DNA of 64,000 nucleotides from Hyphomicrobiales bacterium (GTDB lineage Bacteria > Pseudomonadota > Alphaproteobacteria > Rhizobiales > Beijerinckiaceae): positions 682,001-746,000 of the forward strand of contig CAKNFJ010000001.1 of the NCBI GenBank assembly GCA_930633495.1, in the 5' to 3' direction. A program made the translations under genes and the position numbers. Positions 34,401 through 43,338 of this stretch are shown in pieces. The notes under the pieces were generated by a model. The model did no database searches. It had not been told where the DNA came from and saw nothing but the letters and a program-made list of their open reading frames with translations. Within the stretch, counting starts at the first letter, position 1. Each line of letters opens with the position of its first letter.

Positions 34401-35246
34401 TCAGGCCAGATCCTGCGGTGCGTCGGCGGTCGCTGCGGCTGCCGGCGCGGACAGGGCGTGCTCGCGCTCCAGCCTGCGATAGCGCGCCACGCTCACCGGG
34501 ATCAGCGCGAGATAAGCTACGACCACGGCCGCCAGCACCTCGAAGGTATAGGCGAAGAGCAAGCCCGCCACGATCACCACGGCCACGAAGATCGGCAGAA
34601 CCTGGGTGCGCGGCACGCGGGTTCCGAGCGTCTTGCCGGCATAGCAGGGGATTCGGGAGATCGTCAGGAAGGCGATGAACAGGATGTAGATGCCGACGAA
34701 GAGCGCGCCATATTCCTGCACCGGCACGCCGATGATGTGGAGATAGACCGGCAGCATGGCGGTGATCGCGCCGGCCGGGGCCGGCATGCCGACGAAGAAA
34801 TCCTTCTGCCAGTCCGGCCGGTTCGGATCGTCGATCATGACGTTGAAACGCGCGAGGCGCAGCGCCATGGCGCAGGCCAGCGTCAGCACGATGATCCAGC
34901 CGAAGGACTTCAGGTCGTGCAGGACGAAGATCCACAGCACATAGCCGGTCGCCACGCCGAAATTCACGAAATCCGAGAGCGAATCGAGCTCGGCGCCGAA
35001 GCGCGAGGTGCCCTTGAGCAACCGCGCCAGGCGACCGTCGACGCCGTCGAGCGCGGCGGCGATCAGGATGCAGATCGTCGCCGTCTCGAGCTTGCCTTCG
35101 ACCACCAGGCGCATCGCCGTCAGGCCGAGGCAGAGCGCCAGCAGCGTGATGACGTTGGGCGCCAGCAGCCGGAAGGGAATCGGCTTGAAGCGGGCGCGCT
35201 TGGATTCAACGCGCTCGGGCTCGAAAGGAGGAAACAGGTCGCTCAT
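34401..35246 (-). CDS. pssA: CDP-diacylglycerol-serine O-phosphatidyltransferase
   Basis: 281 aa, integral membrane enzyme. It makes phosphatidylserine from CDP-diacylglycerol and serine. The CDP-alcohol phosphatidyltransferase motif DGVDGRLARLLKGTSRFGAE continues to LDSLSD, giving the DG-x2-AR-x8-G-x3-D-x3-D pattern. About eight hydrophobic helices follow, with the C-terminal pair IFVAVVIVAGLLFAY and LAAVVVAYLALIPVSVA. It follows psd by 79 bp on the same strand and forms the phosphatidylethanolamine branch with it. Confidence 0.93.
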   Translation of the reverse strand: MSDLFPPFEPERVESKRARFKPIPFRLLAPNVITLLALCLGLTAMRLVVEGKLETATICILIAAALDGVDGRLARLLKGTSRFGAELDSLSDFVNFGVATGYVLWIFVLHDLKSFGWIIVLTLACAMALRLARFNVMIDDPNRPDWQKDFFVGMPAPAGAITAMLPVYLHIIGVPVQEYGALFVGIYILFIAFLTISRIPCYAGKTLGTRVPRTQVLPIFVAVVIVAGLLFAYTFEVLAAVVVAYLALIPVSVARYRRLEREHALSAPAAAATADAPQDLA

Positions 35247-35325
35247 ATCAGCCGAAATACGCGGTTTCTCAGGTCTGCGCTAGCGGCGGTGGCCAAAGTG
35301 GAGAGCGTCGCCCCCACTCTGCCCC

Positions 35326-36027
35326 TCAGATGTCGCGGAAGCTGCGCGCGACCGGCTCGTTGCCGCTCATGTCGGCCAGCACGGTCTCGCCGGCGATCGC
35401 GGTCTGCCCCTCGCCGACCAGCGGCACGACATGGGTCGGCAGATAGACGTCGACGCGCGAACCGAAGCGGATCAGGCCGAAGCGCTCGCCGGTCGCCAGC
35501 GTGTCGCCCTGCTTGACGAAGGGCACGATGCGGCGGGCAATCAGCCCGGCGATCTGCACGACGCCGACGATGCCGGAGGCCGTCTCGATCGCCAGCGCGT
35601 TGCGCTCGTTGTCGTCGCTCGCCTTGTCGAGCTCGGCATTGAGGAAGAGGCCGGGCGTATAGGCGATCTTGGCGATGCGGCCGGGCACCGGCGCGCGGTT
35701 CACATGGCAGTCGAAGACGTTCATGAAGATCGAGATGCGCGTCATCGGCTCGGCCGGCAGCTCGAGCTCCGGCGGCGGCAGGGCCTGTGCGATCTGGCTG
35801 ATCCGGCCATCGGCCGGCGAGATCACCAGCCCCTCCCTTTGCGGCGTGACACGGACGGGGTCGCGGAAGAAATAGCAGATCCAGACCGTGATGATCGCAC
35901 CGATCCAGCCGAAGGGCGACCAGAGATTGGCGAGCACGATGGTCGCCACCAACCCGATGGCGATGAAGACGTAGCCCTCCTTGTGGATGGGCACGATCAC
36001 CTTGCGGACGGAATCGACGAGAGACAT
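35326..36027 (-). CDS. psd: Phosphatidylserine decarboxylase proenzyme
   Basis: 233 aa, the short alphaproteobacterial type. It decarboxylates phosphatidylserine to phosphatidylethanolamine. The proenzyme cleaves itself at Gly189-Ser190 in [13 protein letters not shown], leaving a pyruvoyl group on the alpha chain. Two N-terminal hydrophobic segments ([28 protein letters not shown]) anchor it to the inner membrane; [16 protein letters not shown] is the conserved substrate-side block. Operon with pssA. Confidence 0.93.
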   Translation of the reverse strand: MSLVDSVRKVIVPIHKEGYVFIAIGLVATIVLANLWSPFGWIGAIITVWICYFFRDPVRVTPQREGLVISPADGRISQIAQALPPPELELPAEPMTRISIFMNVFDCHVNRAPVPGRIAKIAYTPGLFLNAELDKASDDNERNALAIETASGIVGVVQIAGLIARRIVPFVKQGDTLATGERFGLIRFGSRVDVYLPTHVVPLVGEGQTAIAGETVLADMSGNEPVARSFRDI

Positions 36028-36233
36028 GAGGCGGGTTCCGTTGAGCTTGGGCGCGTCGAACGCGCCCGAATGGCTTGCCGCTACGCCGATATCGGCCGCG
36101 GGCGTTGCGCTGATTTAGGGGGTTATGCCCTTCAGGGAAAGCCCACAGGCTGCGACATCGCGGCCGATGCACCGCTCAAACGCTTTTTGCCGCGCGCCCT
36201 TCGGCACGAAACGAAGGCGCGCAGCGGAAGCGG

Positions 36234-36725
36234 TTAGGCGGTGAAGCGCGGCATCTGGACGAAGCGCACCGCCGCCTTCCAGGTCAGGAAGCCGAAGACG
36301 AAGAGCACGAAGCTCTCGGCGATGGCGAAGGGCGGCTCGGACTGCGTCGGCGCCAGCGCCCTGAGCGCTGGAATCTTGCCGAACATCTGCGCGACCAGCA
36401 CGAACATCAGCAGGTAGAAGGACAGCACTGCGGTGATCGCATAGGTCCGGCGCCAGCCTCCTTCCAGCCTGCGTCCATACAGGGCGTAGGCCGCGATAAC
36501 GACCAGCACGATATGGATCGCCCCGACGATGTGGGAGGGCAGAACCCCGTTGAACGGAAAGCCGAAGCCGGTCGCGCTGGTGGCGAAAGCAGTGGAGAGG
36601 AAGACACCGGTCCAGCCCGGCCGCGTATGCCCGCGCAACAGCCCAGCCGTGACCGGGAACCCGGCCACGATCGCGATCAGGCTAAGCCAGGTGTGAAAAC
36701 CTACGAATGTCGTCGGATCGAACAT
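36234..36725 (-). CDS. Hypothetical four-helix membrane protein
   Basis: 163 aa from the ATG at 36725. Four hydrophobic spans are evident (TWLSLIAIVAGFPVTAGLL, HIVGAIHIVLVVIAAYALY, ITAVLSFYLLMFVLVAQMF, AESFVLFVFGFLTWKAAV). The histidines in FVGFHTW and PSHIVGAIHIV might bind a cofactor, but no family is certain. It stands alone between psd and the ABC exporter on the same strand. Confidence 0.65.
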   Translation of the reverse strand: MFDPTTFVGFHTWLSLIAIVAGFPVTAGLLRGHTRPGWTGVFLSTAFATSATGFGFPFNGVLPSHIVGAIHIVLVVIAAYALYGRRLEGGWRRTYAITAVLSFYLLMFVLVAQMFGKIPALRALAPTQSEPPFAIAESFVLFVFGFLTWKAAVRFVQMPRFTA

Positions 36726-36831
36726 GGCAGCCCCCAAAGCCTAGCCCTGCCGGTGCAGCATGCAGGAATCGGACCGCAGTTGCGAGCGATTTCAAACTAC
36801 GTGAAGGCAAACGACGGCAGCGCCTGCCGTC

Positions 36832-36915
36832 ATGGTCGGGCTTGTCCCGACCATCCACGTCTTCCGTGGTGTAGTGCGGTGTTCAAGACGTGGATGCTCG
36901 CCACAAGGGCGAGCA
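36832..36915. repeat. Compound palindromic intergenic element
   Basis: Three nested symmetries: ATGGTCGGG/CCCGACCAT (36832-36854) around CTTGT; ATCCACGTCTT (36853-36863) with exact inverse AAGACGTGGAT (36885-36895); and TGCTCGCC/GGCGAGCA (36895-36915) around ACAAG. It lies just after the ABC exporter's stop (36938, minus strand) and before the gene at 36725, and could fold into a cruciform or end transcription. Confidence 0.7.
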
Positions 36916-36937
36916 TGACGGGTTCCGTCGACCCACC

Positions 36938-38848
36938 TTACGACAGCGTCACCCTGACACTCTCGCCCTCGGCCTCGGTCGCGCGCTGGAGCGTGGCCTT
37001 GGCCTCGTCGACCTCGCGCTGGCGGTTCCACATCGCAGCGTAGACGCCATCGGCCGCGAGCAGGTCGCGATGATGGCCGCGCTCCACGATCACGCCCTTG
37101 TCGAGCACGATGATCTCGTCGGCATTGACCACCGTCGAAAGCCGATGGGCGATGACCAGGGTGGTGCGGCCCTCGCTCACCCGGTCGAGCGCGTCCTGGA
37201 TCTCCTTCTCGGTGAAGGAATCGAGCGCGGACGTCGCTTCATCGAGCACCAGAATCGGCGGCCCCTTCAGGATGGTGCGGGCGATGGCGACGCGCTGCTT
37301 CTCGCCGCCGGACAGCTTCAGGCCGCGTTCACCGACCGAGGTGGCGTAGCCTTCCGGCAAGGCACGGATGAAGCGGTCGATCTGGGCAAGGCGAGCCGCT
37401 TCCTCGACCTCCTCCGGGGTCGCTTCGGGACGGCCGTAGAGGATGTTGTACTCGATGGTGTCGTTGAACAGCACCGTATCCTGCGGAACCATGCCGATGG
37501 CAGCGCGAAGGCTGACCTGCTGGATATCGGCTATCGGCTGGCCATCGATGAGGATGCGGCCCTTCTGTGGCTCGTAGAAGCGGAAGAGCAGGCGCGAGAT
37601 CGTCGATTTGCCGGCGCCGGACGGGCCGACGATGGCGACCGTCCTGCCCGGCCGCACCGTGAAGGAGACGCCGCGCAGGATCGGCCGCTCCGGCACATAG
37701 GCGAAATGCACGTCCTCGAAGGCGACCTCGCCGGCGGGAACCTGCAGCGGCTTCGCGCCGGGCTTGTCCTGGATCTCGGGGTCGCGGCCGATCAGCGAGA
37801 ACATCTGGGCGATGTCGAGCGTCGCCTGCTTGATCTCGCGATAGACCGTGCCCATGAAGTTCAGCGGCAAATAGAGCTGGATCAGCATCGAGTTGATCAG
37901 GATGAGATCGCCGACCGTGTTGGTGCCGGCCTGGAAGCCGCGCACCGCCATCACCATCGAGAGCGTCAGCCCCACGGCGAAGATCGCCGCCTGGCCGAAG
38001 TTCAGCCAGGCGAGCGAGGTGTAGGACTTGATCGAGTTGCGCTCGTAACGCGCCATCGACAGATCGTAGCGCGCCGTCTCACGGGCCTCGGCACCGAAAT
38101 ACTTCACCGTCTCGTAGTTCAGCAGCGAGTCGATCGCCTTGGCATTGGCGTCGGTGTCGGACTCGTTCATCGCCGAGCGGATGGCGATGCGCCACTCCGT
38201 CGCCTTGATGGTGTAGGTCATGTAGGCCGTGACCATCGTCACCAGCACCACGACATAGCGCCAGTCGAACAGATACAGCAGCACGGCGATGATCAGCACG
38301 ACCTCGATGATCACCGGCACGAGCTGGTTGAGGCCGAGGCGCACCATCTCCTCGATGCCGTTGCGGCCGCGCTCCAGCACGCGGGTCAGGCCGCCGGTCT
38401 TGCGCTCAAGGTGGAAGCGCAGCGAGAGATGGTGGAGATGGCCGAAGGTCTGGAGCGCGAGCGTGCGCACCGCATGCATGAAGACAGGCGCGAAAACGGC
38501 ATCGCGCAGCTGCACGAAGGCGGACGAACCGACGCGGGCGAGGCCGTAGAGCACCGTTAGCGCCAGCGGCGCGCCGACCAGCCAGGGCAGCCAGTTCTCC
38601 AGGTTGGAATAGGTGCCGGCCAGCGCGTCCGTCACCCATTTGAAGGTGAAGGGCACGCCCATCAGGACGAGCCGGCCCGCCAGCATCAGCGCGAAAGCCG
38701 CCACGACGCGCCTGCGCAGATCGGCCCGCTCCGCCGGCCAGAGATAGGGCCAGAGCGCGCGGAAGGTGGCGAAGAAGCCGGCCCCCGGCTGGATGGCGGC
38801 GGAACGGGAGAAGCTCGGCGCCGGGGGCGGCGCTGACGGCGCGGGCAT
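36938..38848 (-). CDS. ABC exporter of the Atm1/ABCB7 family
   Basis: 636 aa from the ATG at 38848. Half-transporter: N-terminal membrane domain with six spans, C-terminal ATPase with Walker A VGPSGAGKSTIS, signature LKLSGGEKQRVAIAR, Walker B ILVLDEATSALD and switch His in VIAHRLS. The segment NSMLIQLYLPLNFMGTVYREIKQA, read in two parts, is the Atm1 signature in the last helices. Family members export glutathione-based sulfur or metal conjugates. It probably acts as a homodimer in the inner membrane. Usually essential or important for iron-sulfur and heavy-metal homeostasis. Confidence 0.88.
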   Translation of the reverse strand: MPAPSAPPPAPSFSRSAAIQPGAGFFATFRALWPYLWPAERADLRRRVVAAFALMLAGRLVLMGVPFTFKWVTDALAGTYSNLENWLPWLVGAPLALTVLYGLARVGSSAFVQLRDAVFAPVFMHAVRTLALQTFGHLHHLSLRFHLERKTGGLTRVLERGRNGIEEMVRLGLNQLVPVIIEVVLIIAVLLYLFDWRYVVVLVTMVTAYMTYTIKATEWRIAIRSAMNESDTDANAKAIDSLLNYETVKYFGAEARETARYDLSMARYERNSIKSYTSLAWLNFGQAAIFAVGLTLSMVMAVRGFQAGTNTVGDLILINSMLIQLYLPLNFMGTVYREIKQATLDIAQMFSLIGRDPEIQDKPGAKPLQVPAGEVAFEDVHFAYVPERPILRGVSFTVRPGRTVAIVGPSGAGKSTISRLLFRFYEPQKGRILIDGQPIADIQQVSLRAAIGMVPQDTVLFNDTIEYNILYGRPEATPEEVEEAARLAQIDRFIRALPEGYATSVGERGLKLSGGEKQRVAIARTILKGPPILVLDEATSALDSFTEKEIQDALDRVSEGRTTLVIAHRLSTVVNADEIIVLDKGVIVERGHHRDLLAADGVYAAMWNRQREVDEAKATLQRATEAEGESVRVTLS

Positions 38849-39010
38849 TTTCAAACGATTCCAGTTGGCGTGCCCGTATAGACGCAATCGCGCGCCGATG
38901 CATGCGGGATCGTTGCGCGTTTGCCCGAAAGCCGCCTTGCTCTCGCCGAATGCCGGGTATCAGCTTTGGCGGCGAGCACAGGACGCTCACGATCGGGGAC
39001 AGATACGACC

Positions 39011-39355
39011 ATGAGAGATCAGCATCTTATCGCCATGGGCCTCGGAGCCGCCGCCGCTGTTGTGCTCGCCGCTCTGCCGGCGGCCGCGCAGTCCGGCAAG
39101 CCTCATGCCCAGATCACGATCACCAACCAGCGTACCGTTCCGCTCAACAGCTTCGAGATCGCGACCGCCGGCGAGCAATCCCGCCTCGTGGCCAAGCTCG
39201 ACAAGCCGCTGGCGCCGGGCAAGAGCGCCGCGCTCAAGCTCAACAAGCCGCAGGGCTGCAGCTACTTCGTGCTGGCCAAGTTCGCCGACGACAGCGAAGG
39301 CGCTTCCGAGAGCATGGATCTGTGCCGCGACCGGGTGATCCGGCTGACGGAGTGA
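39011..39355 (+). CDS. Secreted hypothetical protein
   Basis: 114 aa from the ATG at 39011. A Sec signal (MGLGAAAAVVLAALPAAAQ) gives a periplasmic or secreted mature chain of about 85 residues. The mature part is a predicted beta-sandwich (QITITNQRTVPLNSFEIATAG, KSAALKLNKPQGCSYFVLAKF) with two cysteines (QGCSY, DLCRDR) that could form a disulfide. Similar small proteins are common in Hyphomicrobiales; no function is known. Confidence 0.65.
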   Translation: MRDQHLIAMGLGAAAAVVLAALPAAAQSGKPHAQITITNQRTVPLNSFEIATAGEQSRLVAKLDKPLAPGKSAALKLNKPQGCSYFVLAKFADDSEGASESMDLCRDRVIRLTE

Positions 39356-39363
39356 GGTTACTC

Positions 39364-39480
39364 CCTTCTCCCCTCGGGGGAGAAGATGGCAGCGCGAAGC
39401 GCTGACGGATGAGGGCCGTCGGCGCCGTCCTTCCCTCATCCGTCTGCTTCACAGACACCTTCTCCCCCGAGGGGAGAAGG
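39364..39480. repeat. Perfect nested inverted repeat, convergent intergenic
   Basis: A 22-bp outer arm at 39364-39385 (itself a hairpin, CTTCTCCCC..GGGGAGAAG) is exactly inverted at 39459-39480. Inside it, GACGGATGAGGG (39404-39415) is exactly inverted as CCCTCATCCGTC (39433-39444). It lies between convergent stops of the secreted protein (39355) and cimA (39490), so it may end both transcripts. Elements like this are dispersed in many Hyphomicrobiales genomes. Confidence 0.8.
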
Positions 39481-39489
39481 AACCCTGCT

Positions 39490-41088
39490 TCACGCCGTCG
39501 CGCCGGCCTTCACCAGCTTGTAGGTGATCGAGTCGACCAGCGCCTGGAACGAGGCGTCGATGATGTTGGCGCTGACGCCGACGGTGGTCCAGCGCTCGCC
39601 GGTCTCGTCGCCGGACTCGATCAGGACGCGGGTCACGGCATCGGTGCCGCCCTGGAAGATGCGGACCTTGTAGTCCACCAGCCGCAGGCCGCCGATCAGC
39701 GATTGGTAGCGGCCGAGATCCTTGCGGAGCGCGATATCGAGCGCGTTGACCGGGCCGGCATCGCCTTCCGCCGCCGAGATCAGCAGGTCGTCGCCGACCT
39801 TCACCTTCACGATCGCCTCGGAGAAGGTGACGAGTTCGCCGAGCGCATTGTGGCGGCGCTCGACATTCACGGCGAAGCGCTCGACCGCGAAATAATCCGG
39901 CACCTCGCCGAGGATGCGCTTCACCAGCAGGAAGAACGAGGCGTCGGCGCCCTCGAAGGCATAGCCCTGCGCCTCCTTGTCCTTGACCTCCAGGAGAACA
40001 CGGTTGAGTCGCGGATCGTCGCGGCCGAGCGTGACACCGATGCGCTCCAGCTCGGCGACGAGGTTCGACTTGCCGCCCTGGTCTGAAATCAGGACCTTGC
40101 GGGTGTTGCCGGTCGCCTCCGGCGCGACGTGCTCGTAGGTGCGTGGGTCTTTCAGCACGGCCGAGGCATGGATGCCGGCCTTGGTGGCGAAGGCCGAGGC
40201 GCCAACGAAGGGTGCGTGGCGGTTCGGCGCGCGGTTCAGCATCTCGTCGAGCGCGCGCGAGACATGGGTCAATTCGCCGAGCTGGTCCTCGTCGACGCCG
40301 AGTTCGAAGCGGCCGCGATAGCGCTCCTTGAGCTTGAGCGCACCGATCAGTGTGACGAGATTGGCATTTCCGCAGCGCTCGCCCAGACCGTTGAGCGTGC
40401 CCTGGATCTGGCGCACGCCGGCCTCGACCGCCGCGAGCGAATTCGCGACGGCGCAGCCGCAATCGTCATGGGCGTGGATGCCGAGATGCTCGCCCGGAAC
40501 GATTTTGGCGACCTGGCGCACGATCGTGCCGACCTCGTCGGGCAGCGTGCCGCCATTGGTGTCGCAGAGCACGACCCAGCGGGCGCCGGCCTCATAGGCC
40601 GTGCGGGCGCAGGCGAGAGCGTAGTCGGGATTGGCCTTGTAGCCATCGAAGAAATGCTCGCAGTCGAGCATCACCTCGCGGCCGGCAGCCTTCGCAGCCT
40701 CGACGCTCTCGCGGATGCCGGCGAGATTCTCCTCCAGCGAAATCTCGAGCGCGACATGGACGTGGTAGTCCCAGGCTTTGGCGACGAAGACGATGGTGTC
40801 GGCCTTCGCCTCCAGCAGCGCGGCGATGCCGGGATCGTTGGCGGCCGAGCGCCCTGCCCGCTTGGTCATGCCGAAGGCGGCGAACTTGGCCCGCTTCGTC
40901 GGCTTCTGCTCGAAGAAGGCGGTATCGAGCGGGTTGGCGCCGGGATAGCCGCCCTCGACATAATCGACGCCGAGCCGGTCGAGCAGGGCTGCGACCGCGC
41001 GCTTGTCGTCGAGCGAGAAGTCGACGCCGGTGGTCTGGGCTCCGTCGCGCAGCGTCGTGTCGAAGAGATGGATGCGTGCCGTGGTCAT
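39490..41088 (-). CDS. cimA: Citramalate synthase
   Basis: 532 aa. DRE-TIM metallolyase that condenses pyruvate with acetyl-CoA to (R)-citramalate, the pyruvate route to isoleucine. FDTTLRDGAQTTGVDFS opens the chain, metal ligands are in GIHAHDDCGCAVANS, and GTLNGLGERCGNANL follows. The C-terminal LeuA-type regulatory domain (about residues 400-520, starting near VKDKEAQGYAFEGADAS) suggests feedback control. Citramalate synthases are near this length; homocitrate or isopropylmalate synthase are less likely. Its ATG overlaps the micro-ORF stop. Confidence 0.9.
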   Translation of the reverse strand: MTTARIHLFDTTLRDGAQTTGVDFSLDDKRAVAALLDRLGVDYVEGGYPGANPLDTAFFEQKPTKRAKFAAFGMTKRAGRSAANDPGIAALLEAKADTIVFVAKAWDYHVHVALEISLEENLAGIRESVEAAKAAGREVMLDCEHFFDGYKANPDYALACARTAYEAGARWVVLCDTNGGTLPDEVGTIVRQVAKIVPGEHLGIHAHDDCGCAVANSLAAVEAGVRQIQGTLNGLGERCGNANLVTLIGALKLKERYRGRFELGVDEDQLGELTHVSRALDEMLNRAPNRHAPFVGASAFATKAGIHASAVLKDPRTYEHVAPEATGNTRKVLISDQGGKSNLVAELERIGVTLGRDDPRLNRVLLEVKDKEAQGYAFEGADASFFLLVKRILGEVPDYFAVERFAVNVERRHNALGELVTFSEAIVKVKVGDDLLISAAEGDAGPVNALDIALRKDLGRYQSLIGGLRLVDYKVRIFQGGTDAVTRVLIESGDETGERWTTVGVSANIIDASFQALVDSITYKLVKAGATA

Positions 41089-41195
41089 TGCCCGCGCCGG
41101 AGCTTGAAGCGGACGACGCGCGGCACGACCATCGCCAGCATGACCAGCTTGATGGCGAAGGAGAGCGAGCCGGCGGGGCGGATCTTCGGGCTCAT
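41085..41195 (-). CDS. Micro-ORF between cysS and cimA (36 aa)
   Basis: 36 codons from the ATG at 41195, [20 protein letters not shown] followed by a basic tail. Its ATG overlaps the cysS stop as ATGA, and its stop overlaps the cimA ATG as ATGA, so it is coupled on both sides. The middle stretch ([18 protein letters not shown]) is hydrophobic enough for one short membrane helix, flanked by basic residues. This coupling is strong evidence that it is translated. Function unknown; a leader or membrane microprotein are both possible. Confidence 0.6.
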   Translation of the reverse strand: MSPKIRPAGSLSFAIKLVMLAMVVPRVVRFKLRRGQ

Positions 41196-42652
41196 CGCTT
41201 CACCTCCCAGCTGGTCGTCGGCTCGCCGGTGGCCAGGTCCTTGCCGTCCTTGAGCGCGATGCCCATCGCGGCGAGCTCGTCGCGGAGGCGGTCGGACTCG
41301 GCGAAGTTCTTCGCGCGGCGGGCGTCGAGGCGGGCGGCGATCAGGCGCTCGACCTCCGGAGCGACGGCGATGGGTGCCGCGACCTCCGGCAACCCGACGC
41401 CGAGCAGGTCGAGACCGGCCAGCAGCGCCGACAGGTCGCCCGATTTGCGCAGGGCATGCAGCTCCGCCAGCACGCGGGCCGTGTTGAGATCGTCCGCGAG
41501 CGCATCGAGCAGCTCGGCCGACGGCTCGGACGCCGTCACGCCCTGGGCCGCCTCTGCCCAATCCTGCAGCGTCCGCTCGGTCTCCTCCAACGCCTTCACC
41601 GTCCAGTCGATCGGCTGGCGATAGTGGGTCTTGAGCATGGCAAGGCGCAGCACCTCGCCCGGCCAGGTCCGGCCGCCGAACACATCCGTCGCCAGCAGCT
41701 CGTTGATGGTGACGAAGTTGCCGAGGCTCTTCGACATCTTCTCGCCCTCGACCTGCAGAAAGCCGTTATGCATCCAGATATTGGCCATCAGCGGCTGGCC
41801 TTCCGCCCCTCCGAAGGCGCAGCAGGACTGCGTGATCTCGTTCTCGTGGTGCGGGAAGACGAGATCGATGCCGCCACCATGGATGTCGAAGACGTTCTTC
41901 GTGGGATCGTCGCAGGCGAGCCCGCCGCCGAAAGGCGTCAGCAGCTTCGCCATCGACATGGCCGAGCATTCGATATGCCAGCCGGGGCGGCCGGGCGTCG
42001 CGATGCCGGCCGGCGACGGCCAGCCGGGATCGATGCCGTCGCGGCTCGGCTTCCAGAGCACGAAATCCATCGCGTCGCGCTTGTACGGGGCGACATCGAC
42101 GCGGGCGCCGGCCAGCATCTCGTCGAGCGAGCGGCGGGCGAGCGTGCCGTATTTCGGTGCCTTCGCGAGATGCGCGACGGCCGGGACATGGAACAGCACA
42201 TGCTCCTCGGCGACATAGGCGACGCCGCGCGCGATCAGGCGCTCGATGATCGCTTTCATCTCCTCGATATGCTCGGTGGCGCGCGGCTCCGTCGTGGGGC
42301 GCAAGGCGCCGAGCGCATCGACATCGGCATGGAACTGGGCCGTCGTCGTCTCAGTGACCCTGGCGATCGCCTCGTTCAGCGGCAGGCCGGGAAAGTCGCG
42401 CGCCGCGCGGGCGTTGATCTTGTCGTCGACGTCGGTGAGGTTGCGGGCATAGGTGACGTGATCCGCCCCATAGATGTGCCGCAGCAGCCGGTAGAGCACG
42501 TCGAAGACGATGACCGGGCGGGCATTGCCGATATGGGCGTAGTCGTAGACCGTCGGGCCGCAGACATACATGCGGACATTGCCCGGATCGATCGGCGCGA
42601 AGTCCTGCTTCGTCCGCGTCAGCGTGTTGTAGAGCCTCAGGGTCGGCGACAT
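41192..42652 (-). CDS. cysS: Cysteine-tRNA ligase
   Basis: 486 aa. Class I synthetase that charges tRNA-Cys. Zinc ligand Cys31 in [18 protein letters not shown], with the HIGN motif at 40-43, further zinc-site residues in HIECSAM and [11 protein letters not shown], and the KMSKS loop in [13 protein letters not shown]. Standard length. It is the first gene of the cysS-micro-ORF-cimA unit. Two C-terminal helical segments ([29 protein letters not shown]) complete the anticodon-binding domain. Confidence 0.95.
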   Translation of the reverse strand: MSPTLRLYNTLTRTKQDFAPIDPGNVRMYVCGPTVYDYAHIGNARPVIVFDVLYRLLRHIYGADHVTYARNLTDVDDKINARAARDFPGLPLNEAIARVTETTTAQFHADVDALGALRPTTEPRATEHIEEMKAIIERLIARGVAYVAEEHVLFHVPAVAHLAKAPKYGTLARRSLDEMLAGARVDVAPYKRDAMDFVLWKPSRDGIDPGWPSPAGIATPGRPGWHIECSAMSMAKLLTPFGGGLACDDPTKNVFDIHGGGIDLVFPHHENEITQSCCAFGGAEGQPLMANIWMHNGFLQVEGEKMSKSLGNFVTINELLATDVFGGRTWPGEVLRLAMLKTHYRQPIDWTVKALEETERTLQDWAEAAQGVTASEPSAELLDALADDLNTARVLAELHALRKSGDLSALLAGLDLLGVGLPEVAAPIAVAPEVERLIAARLDARRAKNFAESDRLRDELAAMGIALKDGKDLATGEPTTSWEVKR

Positions 42653-42966
42653 CGGACTAAATCCTGGAACGAACGAAAGACGAGAAACGACCTGGCCGCT
42701 GGCCGGGGCGCTTTTGTCGGTTCGTTTTCAGGACGAGGACGTGAGCAGCCGGCCAGCGAAAGCTAGCGGCAAATCAAGCAAATCGGGCTGTTGATGGCGG
42801 CTCGCGTCATGATGGAAAGTGATTGCCTGTCCACAGGGCTTGCGTCAAGAGGGCCCTCGTTTGTTGCGCCGCAACATTATGGCCGCAATTCACTCAAATT
42901 TAACCGACCGGAACCATGCTCCCGATTCACGGGTTGCTCGCCCACGCTCATCAGGAACGTCATTTC
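42653..42966. other. Intergenic region between cysS and a secreted protein gene
   Basis: Some 314 bp divergent region. It should contain both promoters, but no clear -35/-10 pair stands out. The part near 42890-42905 is AT-rich (TCACTCAAATTTAACC). I see no gene or repeat here. Confidence 0.5.
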
Positions 42967-43296
42967 ATGCGCCGCGCCGTGGCTTTCATCGGACTGCTCG
43001 GGATCGTCGCCGCCGGCATCTCGCTCTCGATCATGCCGACCAGCCGCTCGATCGCTGCCGCGAACGAGCCGCGCACCTTCCTGATTCCGGCCAGCGACGG
43101 CTACGGCGTCGCCGACTGCATCTCGTCCAGGGCGGAATGCGGCAAGATCGTCGCCAATGCCTGGTGCGAGTCCCAGGGCTTCGGCAAGGCCATCGCCTTC
43201 GGCGTCGCCAACCGCGAGGATTTCACCGGCACGGTCACCAAGCCGAGCCCGGCGCAGGCGGCGGATGCGCCGCTCAGCATTACCTGCGGCGACTGA
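42967..43296 (+). CDS. Small secreted cysteine-containing protein
   Basis: 109 aa from the ATG at 42967, with AGGAA about ten bases upstream. N-terminal signal peptide or anchor MRRAVAFIGLLGIVAAGISL. The mature chain has four cysteines in ADCISS, AECGKI, AWCESQ and ITCGD, which could make two disulfides. The family of short periplasmic proteins with this spacing is common in Hyphomicrobiales; no function is assigned. Followed by the convergent creA gene. Confidence 0.65.
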   Translation: MRRAVAFIGLLGIVAAGISLSIMPTSRSIAAANEPRTFLIPASDGYGVADCISSRAECGKIVANAWCESQGFGKAIAFGVANREDFTGTVTKPSPAQAADAPLSITCGD

Positions 43297-43338
43297 AGCG
43301 CCGGGGCCTCTGCCCTGCTCAGGCACCGAGCCCGGGCA

